This document shows, piece after piece, positions 7,420 to 16,756 of a stretch of DNA of 64,000 nucleotides. The stretch spans positions 1 to 64,000 of the forward strand of contig CALHPJ010000005.1 in NCBI GenBank assembly GCA_938036345.1. The letters run 5' to 3'. The position numbers and the translations under genes are program-made. Every line of letters starts with the position of its first letter. Within the stretch, counting starts at the first letter, position 1. Source of the DNA: an uncultured Thermofilaceae archaeon. Lineage in GTDB: Archaea; Thermoproteota; Thermoprotei; Thermofilales; Thermofilaceae. The notes under the pieces are model-generated. The model worked only from the letters and a program-made list of their open reading frames with translations. It was not told the DNA's origin and searched no databases.

Positions 7420-8903
7420 CTGCTCCCACCTCTGAGCAGAACCTTCACATCCCCTACGCCGTAGCCGGCCCGCTTAACGGTTACCTCGTGGAGCGGGGTG
7501 CCCGTGGCCTGGGAGATGATGAGCGCTATCCCCCACCTGCAGAACTGCCCCTGGCACCAGCCCGTCCCGGCCGTAGTCCTGAACTTAACCCCGTCGACTG
7601 TTACCCGCTCAAGCCCTATCCTCCTCATCCTTTCCACGGTTTCAACAATCTCGGCTTTGGACACCAGCCTGCAGCGGCAGACGATCGCTCCGTAGTCCGG
7701 GTTCGCCTTTACCAGCTGGTCGACTTCCTCGGGGCTCTTCCCCCTAACGCTGGTCACGCCCACCCTGTATGGGTTCCACGAGGGCTTGCGGCTCAGCCTT
7801 ACATCGTACTCTCCGGCTATGAGCTCTAAAACGTAGCCTGCAATCGCCGGCGCAGCCGTTAAGCCGGGGGACCGAATACCGGCCACGTTGACGAAGCCCC
7901 AGGGGTCGTCGTAGGCCTTAATCAGCCACTCGCCCCGGGGGGGCTCCGGCCTTAAGCCGGCGAAGAACCTGATCACCCTGTCGCGGGGCGGAACCTCCCT
8001 TAACAGCCTCGAGCCCTCCTCCATCACGCGGGAGAGGCCTTCCTCCGTCGTCGAAAGGTTATCTTTCTCCTCCTCGGGTAGGTCGTCGGCCGTGGGACCG
8101 AGCATGAGGTTTCCGTGAACCGTGGTTACGGCGTAAACCCCCTTTGTAACGGGCGTGGGAACCGGGTGCAGGATCATGCGCGGCTTAACGTGCACGTTTT
8201 CGTCGAAGAGGAGGTACTCGCCCCTCCTCGGCTTTATCCTGAAGTCCAGCTCCACGCCGGCCATGTGGGAGACGCGGTCCGCGTGCAAACCCGCGGCGTT
8301 GACCACTAAATCGGCTTCCACGAACCCCCTGCTGGTTTCCACGCCGCACACCTCCCCGCCGGAAACCCTGACCCCCCTCACCTCGGTCTCCGCCAGGAGC
8401 CTGACCCCGTTCTCCACGGCGTTCTCCACTATGGCGGCGACGGCCTCGAAGGGGGACACCAGGCCGGCGGTGGGGGCGTAAACCGCTCCGACGGCGCCCG
8501 GGTTGACCCACGGCTCGATCTGCTTAACCTCCTCCCACACCATTCTGACGCCTGGTACGCCGTTGAGCCTGGCGAGCTCCACGTACCTCGCGGCCCGCTG
8601 GGCCTCCTCCTCGCTGTAGAAGAGCATCAGCTCCCCCGGCCACCTGGCCGGGATGTCGAGCTCCTCGACCCATTTCCTCCACAGCCGGTTCCCCTCCACG
8701 CAGAGCCTCGCCCTAACCGGGTGCTCCCCCGGGTCCTCCTCGTGCCCCGGGTGGATGACGGACGTGTTAGCCTTGCTCGCGCCCCAGCCCACATCCGGCT
8801 CCCGATCAAGCAGAACCACGTCGAAGTTCTCGTACATGCTGAGCACCCTGGCTATCGAGGCCCCCACTACGCCGGCCCCGATAACCGCCACCTTCAGCTT
8901 CAC
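7413..8903 (-). CDS. glpA: FAD-dependent glycerol-3-phosphate dehydrogenase with BFD-like [2Fe-2S] domain
   Basis: A 496-residue protein: N-terminal FAD motif VIGAGVVGASIAR (residues 7-19), a DAO-type oxidoreductase domain to about residue 370, then a C-terminal BFD-like domain with CRC (about 413-415) and WCQGQFC (about 449-455), the four cysteines of a [2Fe-2S] centre. It should oxidise glycerol-3-phosphate to dihydroxyacetone phosphate. It starts 10 bases after the glycerol kinase stop and overlaps the next oxidoreductase, so all four genes form one operon. No membrane anchor subunit (GlpC) is visible. Confidence 0.88.
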   Translation of the reverse strand: MKLKVAVIGAGVVGASIARVLSMYENFDVVLLDREPDVGWGASKANTSVIHPGHEEDPGEHPVRARLCVEGNRLWRKWVEELDIPARWPGELMLFYSEEEAQRAARYVELARLNGVPGVRMVWEEVKQIEPWVNPGAVGAVYAPTAGLVSPFEAVAAIVENAVENGVRLLAETEVRGVRVSGGEVCGVETSRGFVEADLVVNAAGLHADRVSHMAGVELDFRIKPRRGEYLLFDENVHVKPRMILHPVPTPVTKGVYAVTTVHGNLMLGPTADDLPEEEKDNLSTTEEGLSRVMEEGSRLLREVPPRDRVIRFFAGLRPEPPRGEWLIKAYDDPWGFVNVAGIRSPGLTAAPAIAGYVLELIAGEYDVRLSRKPSWNPYRVGVTSVRGKSPEEVDQLVKANPDYGAIVCRCRLVSKAEIVETVERMRRIGLERVTVDGVKFRTTAGTGWCQGQFCRWGIALIISQATGTPLHEVTVKRAGYGVGDVKVLLRGGSSC

Positions 8904-8913
8904 AGCGCCCGCC

Positions 8914-10500
8914 TCAGTACCCGTAAGCCCAGGGCACCTCCTTCGCCCAGCCGAGGGCCCTCTTCACCGCGGCCTTCCACCCCTCGTAGAGCCTCTCCCT
9001 GGCAGCCGCGTCCATCCTCGGGTTGAACTCCCTCTCCGCCCTCCAGTTGCCCCGCAGCTCGTCTACACTCCCCCACACGCCGACCGCCAGCCCCGCCAGG
9101 TAGGCGGCGCCCAGGGACGTTGTCTCCCAGACCACGGGCCTCACCACCTTAACGCCCAGGATATCCGCCTGGAACTGGAGCAGGAAGTCGCTTTTCGCCG
9201 CGCCCCCATCCGCCTTAAGGATTTCCAGCTTTAAGCCGGTGTCCGCGGTCATCGCCTCCACAACGTCCCGGGTCATGTACGCTATGGACTCCAGCGCCGC
9301 CCGCGCCAAGTGCTTGCGCTCAGTCCCCCTCGTTATCCCCACTATCACCCCCCTGGCGTACTGGTCCCAGTAGGGCGCCCCCAAGCCCACGAACGCCGGG
9401 ACGAAGTAGACACCGCCCGTGTCCGGCGCGCTCTCGGCCAGCGGGTTCACCTCAGCGGAGACCTCGATTATCTTTAGGCCGTCCCTCAGCCACTGTATAG
9501 CTGCCCCTGTGACGAAGATGCTGCCCTCCAGGGCGTACACAGCCTTCCCGGGCTCGAGGCTGTAGAACACCGTGGTGAGCAGGCCGTGCTTCGACTCCAC
9601 AATCCTGCCGCCGGTGTTCATCAGCAGGAAGTTGCCGGTCCCGTACGTGCACTTCACATCCCCCTCCGAGAAGCCGGCTTGACCGAACAGCGCCGCCTGC
9701 TGGTCGCCGGCGTCGCCTGCGACCGGCACGCTTGCGCCACCGAGCAGGCCCGCAACCTCGGGCCCCGTGTAACCGTAAACCTCCTCGTCGCTCGAAGGCC
9801 TCGGAGCTGGGAGCGGTTCCCTCGGGATTTTACCGCTAACCTCCAGAAGCTCGTCATCCCATTCGAGGCGCTGTATGTTGAAGAGCATGGTTCTAGACGC
9901 GTTCGAGTAGTCGGTGACGTGCGCTCCCCCCTTCTCCGGCGTCTGCACCTCCCTAGCCCCGCGCGTCAGGTTCCATATGAGCCACGTGTCGATGGTGCCG
10001 ATGAGCACGTCGCCCCCGGAGGCTCTCTCCCTAAGGCCCGGCACGTTGTCCAGGAGCCACCAAACCTTGGTTGCGGAGAAGTAGGGGTCGGGAACCAACC
10101 CAGTCTTCGACTTCACCGCATCAGCGTAGTGCTCCTTCAGGTAATCCACGTAGGGGGCCGTCCGCCTATCCTGCCACACGATAGCGTTGTAGACCGGCCT
10201 GCCCGTGCGCCTATCCCATACGACCACCGTCTCCCTCTGGTTCGTAACGCCTATGGCCGCCAGGCTCCCTGGACCTGCTCGAGCCCTCTCTAAGGCCTCC
10301 TTCATGCAGAGCTTCGTGTTCTCCCATATCTCCAGTGGATCGTGCTCAACCCAGCCGGGGCGGGGGTAGATCTGCCTGTGCTCGCGGTAAGCCCACCCGC
10401 CCTCAACCGGTAAACCGTCTTTCGTGAAAAGCATCACCCTGGTCCCGGTTGTGCCCTGGTCTATCGCCATCACGTACTTCGGCGATCCCATAGCCTTCAC
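8914..10500 (-). CDS. glpK: Glycerol kinase
   Basis: A 528-residue FGGY-family kinase that phosphorylates glycerol with ATP. The N-terminal phosphate motif DQGTTGTR is at residues 14-21, the substrate motif [13 protein letters not shown] in the middle, and GTGNFLL and the adenosine-site [11 protein letters not shown] further on; length is normal. The GTG start at 10500 lies about 30 bases after a TATA box (CTTAAAAC, 10527-10535); an ATG three codons later is also possible. No glycerol facilitator gene is present in the operon, so uptake may be by diffusion or a distant gene. Confidence 0.95.
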   Translation of the reverse strand: MKAMGSPKYVMAIDQGTTGTRVMLFTKDGLPVEGGWAYREHRQIYPRPGWVEHDPLEIWENTKLCMKEALERARAGPGSLAAIGVTNQRETVVVWDRRTGRPVYNAIVWQDRRTAPYVDYLKEHYADAVKSKTGLVPDPYFSATKVWWLLDNVPGLRERASGGDVLIGTIDTWLIWNLTRGAREVQTPEKGGAHVTDYSNASRTMLFNIQRLEWDDELLEVSGKIPREPLPAPRPSSDEEVYGYTGPEVAGLLGGASVPVAGDAGDQQAALFGQAGFSEGDVKCTYGTGNFLLMNTGGRIVESKHGLLTTVFYSLEPGKAVYALEGSIFVTGAAIQWLRDGLKIIEVSAEVNPLAESAPDTGGVYFVPAFVGLGAPYWDQYARGVIVGITRGTERKHLARAALESIAYMTRDVVEAMTADTGLKLEILKADGGAAKSDFLLQFQADILGVKVVRPVVWETTSLGAAYLAGLAVGVWGSVDELRGNWRAEREFNPRMDAAARERLYEGWKAAVKRALGWAKEVPWAYGY

Positions 10501-10601
10501 CGCAGGGGTTGAGGCGTAGGTAAAAATGTTTTAAGCTGGCGCCCGCAGAGCGCGAGGGCATCCGCTAAGCATGTAAACCTTGGGTGCGGGAGTACGTAGA
10601 A

Positions 10602-12452
10602 ATGAGCGATTACAGGTTCCCGTACAGACCCCGCCCGCACCAGATCGAGGTAGCGCGCGAAATCAGGAAGGCTTTGAAAAGGCTAAACGTGGTGCTGGAG
10701 GCCCCGACGGGCTTCGGCAAAACGCCGGTGGTGATATACGCGCTGCTGCCGTACATCGAGAAGGGTAACCGTGTTATCTGGGCGGTGAGAACGGGGAACG
10801 AGACCGACCGGCCGGTGGAGGAGCTCTCCGCCTTCAGGAGGGAGCTCGGCTTGAGGCTCATAGGCTTGGGGTACCGGGGGAAGAGGGACATGTGCCTGCT
10901 CGCGAAGAGGCTGGGCGGGGAGCTCGACTACTCGGAGGTAGCCTACATATGCAGCAGGGAGCGCAAGAGGTGCGAGTTTTACCGGAGGCTGGAGGAGGGG
11001 GTGAACGTCGACTACCTGCTATCCAGGGGGGCGCTAACCCACTACGAGATCTACCGGGCGGCCGAGGAGCGGGGCCTCTGCCCGTACTTCCTGCAGAGGA
11101 AGCTCTTACCGTACGCGGACGTGGTAGCTCTTAGCTACAACTACATCGTGGACGAGGAGCTGGCCTGGAGCCTTAGGCTAGCCGTATCCTTCGGCGACTC
11201 GATACTGGTCGTCGACGAAGCCCACAACCTGCAGAACCTGAACCTCGGGGGCGACACCGTAACCGAGGGCACGCTATCCAGGGCGGCGGAGGAGGCGAGG
11301 GAGGTCAACAGCAGGGAGGCGCTGGAGCTCGTAAGGCACGCGCGGGACGTTGTCGAGGAGAAGTTCAGCGGCCTGCGCGAGGAGGAGTCCGAGGTATTCG
11401 ACCCGGCCAGCCTGGTGCCGGAGGGGGGAAGCCGGCTCGTCCAGGCGGCGCTCGAAGCCGGTGAAAGCGTCAGGGAGCTGAGGTACAGGCAGGGGCTCAG
11501 GCCGAGGTCGAGCCTCTACCACTTCGCCCGCTTCCTGGAAAGCGCCCTCAGCTTGAGGGGTGCGAAGGGGGTGGCGTTCATCGCCGAGCGCTTAGGGGGG
11601 CGCTTGAGCCTCAGCATCTGGGACATGCGCTCAGCCGAGATCCTCGGCGGAGTGTGGAGGAAGTTCAAGCGCGCGGTTTTCATGTCCGGCACGCTGAGCC
11701 CTGTCGAGGCGTTCGCGGAGACTGTGGGGCTGGAGAACTACTACGTCGTAAGCGCCCCGAGCCCCTACGATGAGACAAACGCCTCCGTCTACCTCGTCCG
11801 GGACCTCTCGACGAGGGGCGAGGAGCTCAGCGGGGAGATGGCCGCCAAGTACGTTGAGGGGATCGCCCGGCTGCTGTCCAGAGTGCGCAGGAACAGCGCG
11901 GTTTTCACCGCAAGCTACCGCATACAGGACGCCCTAATCAACGCCGGTTTGAGGAGGAGGGCTGAGGAGCTCGGCTACAAGGTCTTCGTCGAAAAGAGGG
12001 AGATGTCGGGCCTGGAGGCCTCGGAGACGCTCAGGATGTTCAAGGCCCTCGCCGCCGAGGGGCGGGGGTTGATCGTAGGCCCCATGGGCGGCCGCTTCGC
12101 CGAGGGGGCCGACTACCCCGGCGGAGAGCTGATGTGCGTCTTCCTGGCCGGGGTACCGTTTGAGAAGCCAACCACGAAAACCGAACTCTACATATCGTAC
12201 TACACGGAGCTGTACGGCGAGGAGAAGGGGAGGCTCTACGCCTACGTGTACCCGGCCATCAGGAAGGCCGCGCAAGCCCTCGGGAGGGCGCTGAGGAGCC
12301 CTAGGGACCAAGCCGTGCTGGCGCTCGGCGATTACAGGTACAGGAACTACGCGGCGCTGCTGCCGGACTACGTTAGGGAGCTGGTAACCGAGGTAAGCTA
12401 CGAGCGCTTGGACGGGGTGCGCCTCCCCTGGGAGCAGGTAAAGTACCTGTAG
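10602..12452 (+). CDS. XPD/Rad3-family (DEAD_2) superfamily 2 DNA helicase
   Basis: A 616-residue helicase. Walker A APTGFGKT (residues 34-41), the DEAH box VVDEAHN, MSGTLSP, and the motif VI region QALGRALRSPRD are present. Four cysteines between the Walker A and the DEAH box (MCLL, ICSRERKRC, LCPYF) match the Fe-S cluster of XPD-type helicases. It should unwind DNA 5' to 3', in repair. An upstream GTG at 10584 is in frame, but the TATA-like ATGTAAAC at 10571 is only 13 bases before it, so I use the ATG at 10602. It may be an XPD paralog rather than XPD itself. Confidence 0.88.
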   Translation: MSDYRFPYRPRPHQIEVAREIRKALKRLNVVLEAPTGFGKTPVVIYALLPYIEKGNRVIWAVRTGNETDRPVEELSAFRRELGLRLIGLGYRGKRDMCLLAKRLGGELDYSEVAYICSRERKRCEFYRRLEEGVNVDYLLSRGALTHYEIYRAAEERGLCPYFLQRKLLPYADVVALSYNYIVDEELAWSLRLAVSFGDSILVVDEAHNLQNLNLGGDTVTEGTLSRAAEEAREVNSREALELVRHARDVVEEKFSGLREEESEVFDPASLVPEGGSRLVQAALEAGESVRELRYRQGLRPRSSLYHFARFLESALSLRGAKGVAFIAERLGGRLSLSIWDMRSAEILGGVWRKFKRAVFMSGTLSPVEAFAETVGLENYYVVSAPSPYDETNASVYLVRDLSTRGEELSGEMAAKYVEGIARLLSRVRRNSAVFTASYRIQDALINAGLRRRAEELGYKVFVEKREMSGLEASETLRMFKALAAEGRGLIVGPMGGRFAEGADYPGGELMCVFLAGVPFEKPTTKTELYISYYTELYGEEKGRLYAYVYPAIRKAAQALGRALRSPRDQAVLALGDYRYRNYAALLPDYVRELVTEVSYERLDGVRLPWEQVKYL

Positions 12453-12530
12453 CCCATCCGGCGACCGAGCGCTAACCGCTTCACGCACCCGGGAGCCTCG
12501 GGCAGCGCGCGGCTCAACGTACCGGGATAG

Positions 12531-12540
12531 CCTTTTTAAG
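12531..12540 (+). promoter_or_regulatory. TATA box of the small transporter gene
   Basis: CCTTTTTAAG is centred about 24 bases before the GTG/ATG pair at 12558/12561, consistent with a leaderless transcript. A similar ACTTTTTAGA at 12931-12940 precedes the LUD gene GTG at 12961 by the same distance. Confidence 0.5.
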
Positions 12541-12557
12541 CCGCGGGGGCCGGGCGC

Positions 12558-12911
12558 GTGATGAGCGACGTTGCTCTAGCGCTGATCTCGGCGCTGCTGG
12601 GTTTAGCCGGCCAGCTAGCCTGGAGGTACGCGGTACCGAGGGGTACCCAGCTCAGCTTGGACTCACTTCTCAAGCTGCTGTCCGACAAGCTCGTTCTCCT
12701 CGGCTTCTCGCTCTACGCTCTCTCCACCCTAGCTTGGTTAGCAGCGCTGGGCAGGGGGGAGCTCAGCAAGCTTTACCCCTTGATCAGCATTAACTACGCG
12801 CTAGCGCTGGTGGCGGGGCGCCTGCTCTTCGGCGAACCCCTAACGCCGGCGAAGATCCTGGGCGTGGCGCTGATAACGGCGGGAGTCGCGCTGATCGCCG
12901 CCTCACGCTGA
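12558..12911 (+). CDS. Four-helix EamA/SMR-like small membrane transporter
   Basis: A 117-residue protein with four hydrophobic helices (about residues 4-24, 45-65, 75-92 and 99-115). The motif GELSKLYPLISINYALA followed by LLFGEPLTPAKILGVALI is typical of EamA/SMR drug/metabolite transporters, where the glutamate-proline step separates helices 3 and 4. As a half-size unit it would work as a dimer. The GTG is immediately followed by an ATG that could also be the start. Its substrate is unknown and it appears to be a single-gene unit. Confidence 0.75.
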   Translation: MMSDVALALISALLGLAGQLAWRYAVPRGTQLSLDSLLKLLSDKLVLLGFSLYALSTLAWLAALGRGELSKLYPLISINYALALVAGRLLFGEPLTPAKILGVALITAGVALIAASR

Positions 12912-12960
12912 GGCCCCGGAACCTCAGGCAACTTTTTAGACCGCTGAGCGTTCAGCGCCC

Positions 12961-13596
12961 GTGGAGGCTAAAAGCTGGTTCTCCAGGCGGCAGCTGGAGA
13001 TGGCTATCGAGGCGCTGAGGCGGAACGGCTTCTCGGCCTACCTTGCGCCGGGCCGGGAGGAGGCCAGGAGCACGGTGCTCAGCTTGGTGCCCGATGGGAG
13101 CACGGTCGGGGTTGGGGGCTCGGTTACCGTTCGGGAGCTCGGGCTGATCGAGGAGCTCGAGCGGAGGGGCTTCAAGGTGGTCCACCACTGGGTGCAGGCC
13201 GCCCCGGAGGTGGTTGAGCGCTTGAGGAGGGAGGAGATCGCTTCGGATGTCTTCCTGTGCAGCGTCAACGCCGTGACGATGGACGGGAAGCTGGTGAGCG
13301 TCGACGGGGTTGGCAACCGCGTTGCCGCGATGATCTTCGGGCCCAAGCGCGTAATCGTCGTAGCGGGCAGGAATAAGCTGGTCCGCGACGTGGGCGAGGG
13401 GCTGTGGAGGGCTAAGAACGTGGCGGCGGTGATGAACTGCAAGAGGCTTGGGCTTAAGACCCCCTGCGTTGAGCTGGGCCGCTGCCTGGACTGCAGCTCG
13501 CCGGAGAGAGCGTGCAACGTCACCGTGATCCTCGAGCGGAAGCCCTCCCGCACGGATTTCCACGTAATCCTGGTAGACGACGAGCTGGGGTTTTAG
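12961..13596 (+). CDS. LUD-domain (LutC/YkgG-like) protein
   Basis: A 211-residue LUD-domain protein. Visible family features are VGVGGSVTVRELG (about 42-54), the SVNAVTMDGKLVSVDGVGNRVAAM signature region (about 101-124), VIVVAGRNKLV, and a C-terminal cysteine cluster CVELGRCLDCSSPERAC. Relatives act in lactate or other 2-hydroxyacid oxidation, often with Fe-S subunits, which are absent here. The GTG start lies about 26 bases after a TATA box, so the transcript is leaderless. It overlaps the convergent ECF gene by 4 bases. Confidence 0.85.
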   Translation: MEAKSWFSRRQLEMAIEALRRNGFSAYLAPGREEARSTVLSLVPDGSTVGVGGSVTVRELGLIEELERRGFKVVHHWVQAAPEVVERLRREEIASDVFLCSVNAVTMDGKLVSVDGVGNRVAAMIFGPKRVIVVAGRNKLVRDVGEGLWRAKNVAAVMNCKRLGLKTPCVELGRCLDCSSPERACNVTVILERKPSRTDFHVILVDDELGF

Positions 13597-14333
13597 CTCG
13601 CGGATAGCCGCCTAAGGCGGTGCGCGGCGGGGAGGGCTACGGAAACCCCCACCAGCACCTGCATGAGGTTGAAGGGCACCTCGGCGATAGCCGCTACGCC
13701 GAGGATGAGCTGCTCGTAAAGGAAGTAGCCCAGGACCATGGCGGCTCCGCCGGACAAGAAGGAGAGCAGGGTCCAGGCATCGCCAACCCTCTTGAGGTTT
13801 GCGTAAACCAGGTAGACCCCTAGGACCGAGGCCGCGGCCAGCCACACCGCACCGGCGAGCTGCAACGTCCCATGGCCCGCGAGGGGTGTGAAGGGCAGGG
13901 CGAAGAAAAGCTCGGCGGTGCCCGTGTAGAGCAGGAGGCCGAATAGGCCTATTAGGATGGGGAGGGGGATCGACAGCAGCAGGTTAACGGCTGCGCCCCT
14001 CCCGGCGAAGGCTTTCGGGCGCCTCCTCACTAAAGCGGAGGCGATGAAGGCCTCGGCACCCTTGATGAGCAGGGTCGCCGGCGCGTAGTGGTAGTAGCCC
14101 AGCACTACGTCGGCCATCATCGAGCCGATGCCGCCGGCCAGAGCCGCCCAACCGGGCGGTAAAATGATGGAGGACAGGTAGACGGCGGATTCCCCGAAGT
14201 TGAAATACCCCCTCGTCTCCGGAATGTAGAGCGAGAAAGCGGCGGTGACGAGGAAAACCACCGAAGCCATGAGCGAGGTTAGAGCGATCAACCTGCTTCT
14301 ACCGCCTGCGGCTGACGCGGCCTGCTTCGGCAC
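13593..14333 (-). CDS. ECF-type transporter substrate-binding (S) component
   Basis: About six hydrophobic segments, with the typical ECF S features: an early helix, FNFGESAVYLSSIILPPGWA, and GGIGSMMADVVLGYYHYAPATLLIKG, which ends in the family's G-x-E contact region. It should bind a vitamin or small metabolite and depend on EcfA/EcfT, which are not in the window. The open frame extends to 14459, but a TATA-like element (CACTTAAACTTA, 14354-14365) is centred 26 bases before the GTG at 14333, so I start there (246 residues). A TTG at 14291 is another option. Substrate unknown. Confidence 0.75.
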   Translation of the reverse strand: MPKQAASAAGGRSRLIALTSLMASVVFLVTAAFSLYIPETRGYFNFGESAVYLSSIILPPGWAALAGGIGSMMADVVLGYYHYAPATLLIKGAEAFIASALVRRRPKAFAGRGAAVNLLLSIPLPILIGLFGLLLYTGTAELFFALPFTPLAGHGTLQLAGAVWLAAASVLGVYLVYANLKRVGDAWTLLSFLSGGAAMVLGYFLYEQLILGVAAIAEVPFNLMQVLVGVSVALPAAHRLRRLSAS

Positions 14334-14634
14334 GGGGCACCGGCACCGCGCTGCACTTAAACTTACCTCCGCAGCAGTGTCGGGGGCGGATCGGCGGCGG
14401 GCGAGTGCGCGGGGCCTGCAGATCACCGGCCTAGGGTTGCCGCAGACCACGGGTGCCAACTTTTCCGGGTATTGCTCGGAGCGCGTCAGGGTAGGCCCGC
14501 CGTCGAATGGATTAAGGGAGCTGGCGGTGCGCTGACCTGCTTCTACTTTAGGAGCATTGAGCTTGGCTTGAAACGCGGGAGTGGCTCGCGGGGTTCTCGA
14601 AAAACAAGGAAAAATCGGCTCTCTTCCCGCTAGC
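14334..14634. other. GC-rich intergenic spacer without a clear gene
   Basis: This 300-base spacer lies between the ECF S gene and the amino-acid permease, both on the minus strand. It contains the TATA-like element for the ECF gene at 14354-14365 and two short AT patches near 14550 and 14605. Open frames run through it only because the region is GC-rich. I found no riboswitch, tRNA or sRNA that I could defend. Confidence 0.5.
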
Positions 14635-15978
14635 TCAACTGCGCCTGTAGAGGAGCAGACCCAGCGCCGTTACCAGGGCCGTGCTGAGCCATACGATCCA
14701 GTCGTTAAAGCTCACGGCCAGGAACGCTAGGATCAGAACGTTGGCCATCAAGGGGAAAACCGGTACGCGACCGACGCTCAGGGGGGCCCTAAACGGCCTC
14801 GGCAGAGAGGGGTTTCTGAGCCTCAGCGCGACGAGCGCGGAGTTCACAAGGAGGAAAGCCAGCAGCACGGCCAGGCTGGAGGTCTTCCCAACCAGGTCGA
14901 TCAACTGGTACTCGAAACCCGCTACGCGCAGCCGCCACCCCGTTGCCTCCGGCAGGTACCAGGTTAAAAGCAGCAGCAAGGCGGAGACAACGCCGGCTAA
15001 CGCGACCGCTAAACTGGGGGTGCCCCTGCGGCGGTCCACGGAGCGGAAGCCGCTCCAGACAACCCCCTCCTCAGCTAGCCCGTACGCGAGCCTGGAAGCC
15101 GTGACCAGGAACCCGAGCGCGGTGTTGGTAGTCGCGAAGAGCGCGATGACCATCAGCAGGTGGAAGGCGGGAGCCCACGCCTTGGCGGCCGCATCCGCCA
15201 GCGGCGCGCCGCTCGAGCCCAGCTCACCCCAGCTCATCAGCCGCACAACGCTGAGGCTAACCAGCAGGTAAAGGAGCGTCGTGACCGCGACGGCCGCGAG
15301 TATCGCCTTCGGGATCACCCGCTCCGGGTTCTTGGTCTCCTCGCTCAGCGTCGGCTGGAACTCGAAACCCGTGTAGGCGAAGTAGAACACGGCGGCGCCC
15401 ACAAGCACCGCGACCCACGGCTCGACCGCCGGGTTGAAGGAGAGGTAGGCCGGCTCCCGGGCAGGCAGCAGGAGCCCGAGCAGGACCACGAGGAGCAGGC
15501 CGCCAGCCTCCGCCAAGGTAAACGCAGCGGAGAGAGCAGCCGACTCCTTAACCCCCAGCCAGTTCAGCAGCGAGAGCAGCAGCAGGAGCGCCAGCGCCAC
15601 TGGCACGGCCGCGTGCGAGCCCAGGCCGAGGAGCCGCGTAAAGTAGCCGGCGAAGCCCAGGGCCGCTGTAGCCGCGCCGGCCACGCCTTCGAAGAAAACC
15701 ATCCACGCAGCGAGGAAGGCGGGGAGCCGCCAGCCGGGGAAGGCCTCCAGGACGTACCGGTGCGTGCTCGAGGCGTAGGGGAAGACGCTGGCGAGCTCCG
15801 CGTACGATAACGCTGTGGAAACAGCTATAGCGCCCGAAAACGCCACACTAAGCCAGACCGCGTCGCCCACCAAGCCCGCGGCCCTGCCCACCAAAACGTA
15901 TATCCCGGCTCCCAGTATCAAACCTACGCCGAACAGCGTCGCGTAACCCAAGCCCAGCTCCCGCTTAAGCTCCCCCAC
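14635..15978 (-). CDS. APC-family amino-acid permease
   Basis: A 447-residue membrane protein with about 12 hydrophobic helices. The start GLGYATLFGVGLILGAGIYVLVG carries the APC signature G-x-G-I in helix 1, and FYFAYTGFEFQPTLSEETKNPER is the well-conserved loop after helix 6, with the E-E-x-K-N-P motif. It should import amino acids or related cations. The GTG start at 15978 is about 26 bases after a TATA box (GCTTTAAC, around 16004). It is a single-gene unit; substrate is not predictable from sequence. Confidence 0.88.
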   Translation of the reverse strand: MGELKRELGLGYATLFGVGLILGAGIYVLVGRAAGLVGDAVWLSVAFSGAIAVSTALSYAELASVFPYASSTHRYVLEAFPGWRLPAFLAAWMVFFEGVAGAATAALGFAGYFTRLLGLGSHAAVPVALALLLLLSLLNWLGVKESAALSAAFTLAEAGGLLLVVLLGLLLPAREPAYLSFNPAVEPWVAVLVGAAVFYFAYTGFEFQPTLSEETKNPERVIPKAILAAVAVTTLLYLLVSLSVVRLMSWGELGSSGAPLADAAAKAWAPAFHLLMVIALFATTNTALGFLVTASRLAYGLAEEGVVWSGFRSVDRRRGTPSLAVALAGVVSALLLLLTWYLPEATGWRLRVAGFEYQLIDLVGKTSSLAVLLAFLLVNSALVALRLRNPSLPRPFRAPLSVGRVPVFPLMANVLILAFLAVSFNDWIVWLSTALVTALGLLLYRRS

Positions 15979-16157
15979 ACCCGGGTAGGGGATGCCGCGG
16001 TTAAAGCGTTAACGCGCTTGAAATGCAAGAGAAACCCCAAAACAACCCGGCGGTACGCGCCCAGCTTTGAAGCGGATTTAACCGGGCGCCGGAGCGGCGT
16101 CACCCCGTCAACGTGAACGCGGTTCCCCACCGATAACGCACCGGCTAGCCGACGCAG

Positions 16158-16194
16158 CAAAAATAAAAAAATAAAAATTTTAATTTATTTTTTA
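16158..16194 (-). terminator. Poly-T terminator of the pilin gene
   Basis: Read on the minus strand, a 37-base AT island after the pilin stop codon contains several runs of 5-7 T, the usual archaeal termination signal. It is unusual in this GC-rich window and suggests a short, abundant pilin transcript. Confidence 0.6.
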
Positions 16195-16212
16195 CCCTTC
16201 GCTTGAGCGAAC

Positions 16213-16665
16213 CTACGGTAACGTCAGCAGCCTCGGGTACTCCTTACCACCGGTGCTGTGAAGCTTTACCTCTATGCTTAATCCAGCGGTAAACTTGGTC
16301 ACTCCGCACTTCCCATCCGCACCAATATTTATAGTTATGGTTGCCCCTCCTCCCGGGTTTATCGCTAACGGTAGACCGGAATCTGAGAGTTCCACATCAT
16401 CACAATTTTCAATATTTACTCCGTTGATCAGTATGAGGTCGATGCTCGTCGGCGTTGTACCCGTGTTCTTAACGGTCAAAATAACTTCCCATCCGCCGCC
16501 CTGAGCGGGCTGGGCGAGGGCGGATGTTATCTCCAGCTTCTCGGCTGCGGTGAACAGCCCGACGATGCCGGTCATCCAGAAGGCGACGGCTATTGCTACG
16601 GCGATCGTGACTGCGACGATGATCACGGTGGCGATGACCGGGCTTATGGCCTTCCTCCTGGCCAT
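16213..16665 (-). CDS. Archaeal type IV pilin (class III signal peptide)
   Basis: The 150-residue protein begins MARRKAISPVIATVIIVAVT: a short basic leader, a likely prepilin peptidase site between Ala6 and Ile7, and a hydrophobic helix of the ISPVIATVI type found in archaeal adhesive pilins. The rest is a beta-rich domain with two cysteines (C88 and C118) that may pair. It has its own promoter (AAAATATAAATC near 16699) and terminator, so it is probably the major filament subunit. The assembly ATPase gene lies immediately upstream on the same strand. Confidence 0.85.
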   Translation of the reverse strand: MARRKAISPVIATVIIVAVTIAVAIAVAFWMTGIVGLFTAAEKLEITSALAQPAQGGGWEVILTVKNTGTTPTSIDLILINGVNIENCDDVELSDSGLPLAINPGGGATITINIGADGKCGVTKFTAGLSIEVKLHSTGGKEYPRLLTLP

Positions 16666-16756
16666 GTCCTTCGATAATAATTGAGAGAAGGTGATTTATA
16701 TTTTTCGCATGTAGCGGGAAAACAACGCCATTCATTGCCGCGGTTGGTTACCGGTA

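Noticed and set aside
8653-10293. Long open frames on the plus strand inside glpA and glpK (up to 235 codons)
   Set aside because: They are opposite-strand shadows of strongly conserved genes in GC-rich DNA, with arginine- and proline-rich sequence and no motif.
14334-14634. Riboswitch upstream of the ECF S component
   Set aside because: The GC-rich spacer has a GGCAACC-like stretch but lacks the conserved core of TPP, cobalamin or SAM riboswitches, and the gene appears leaderless.
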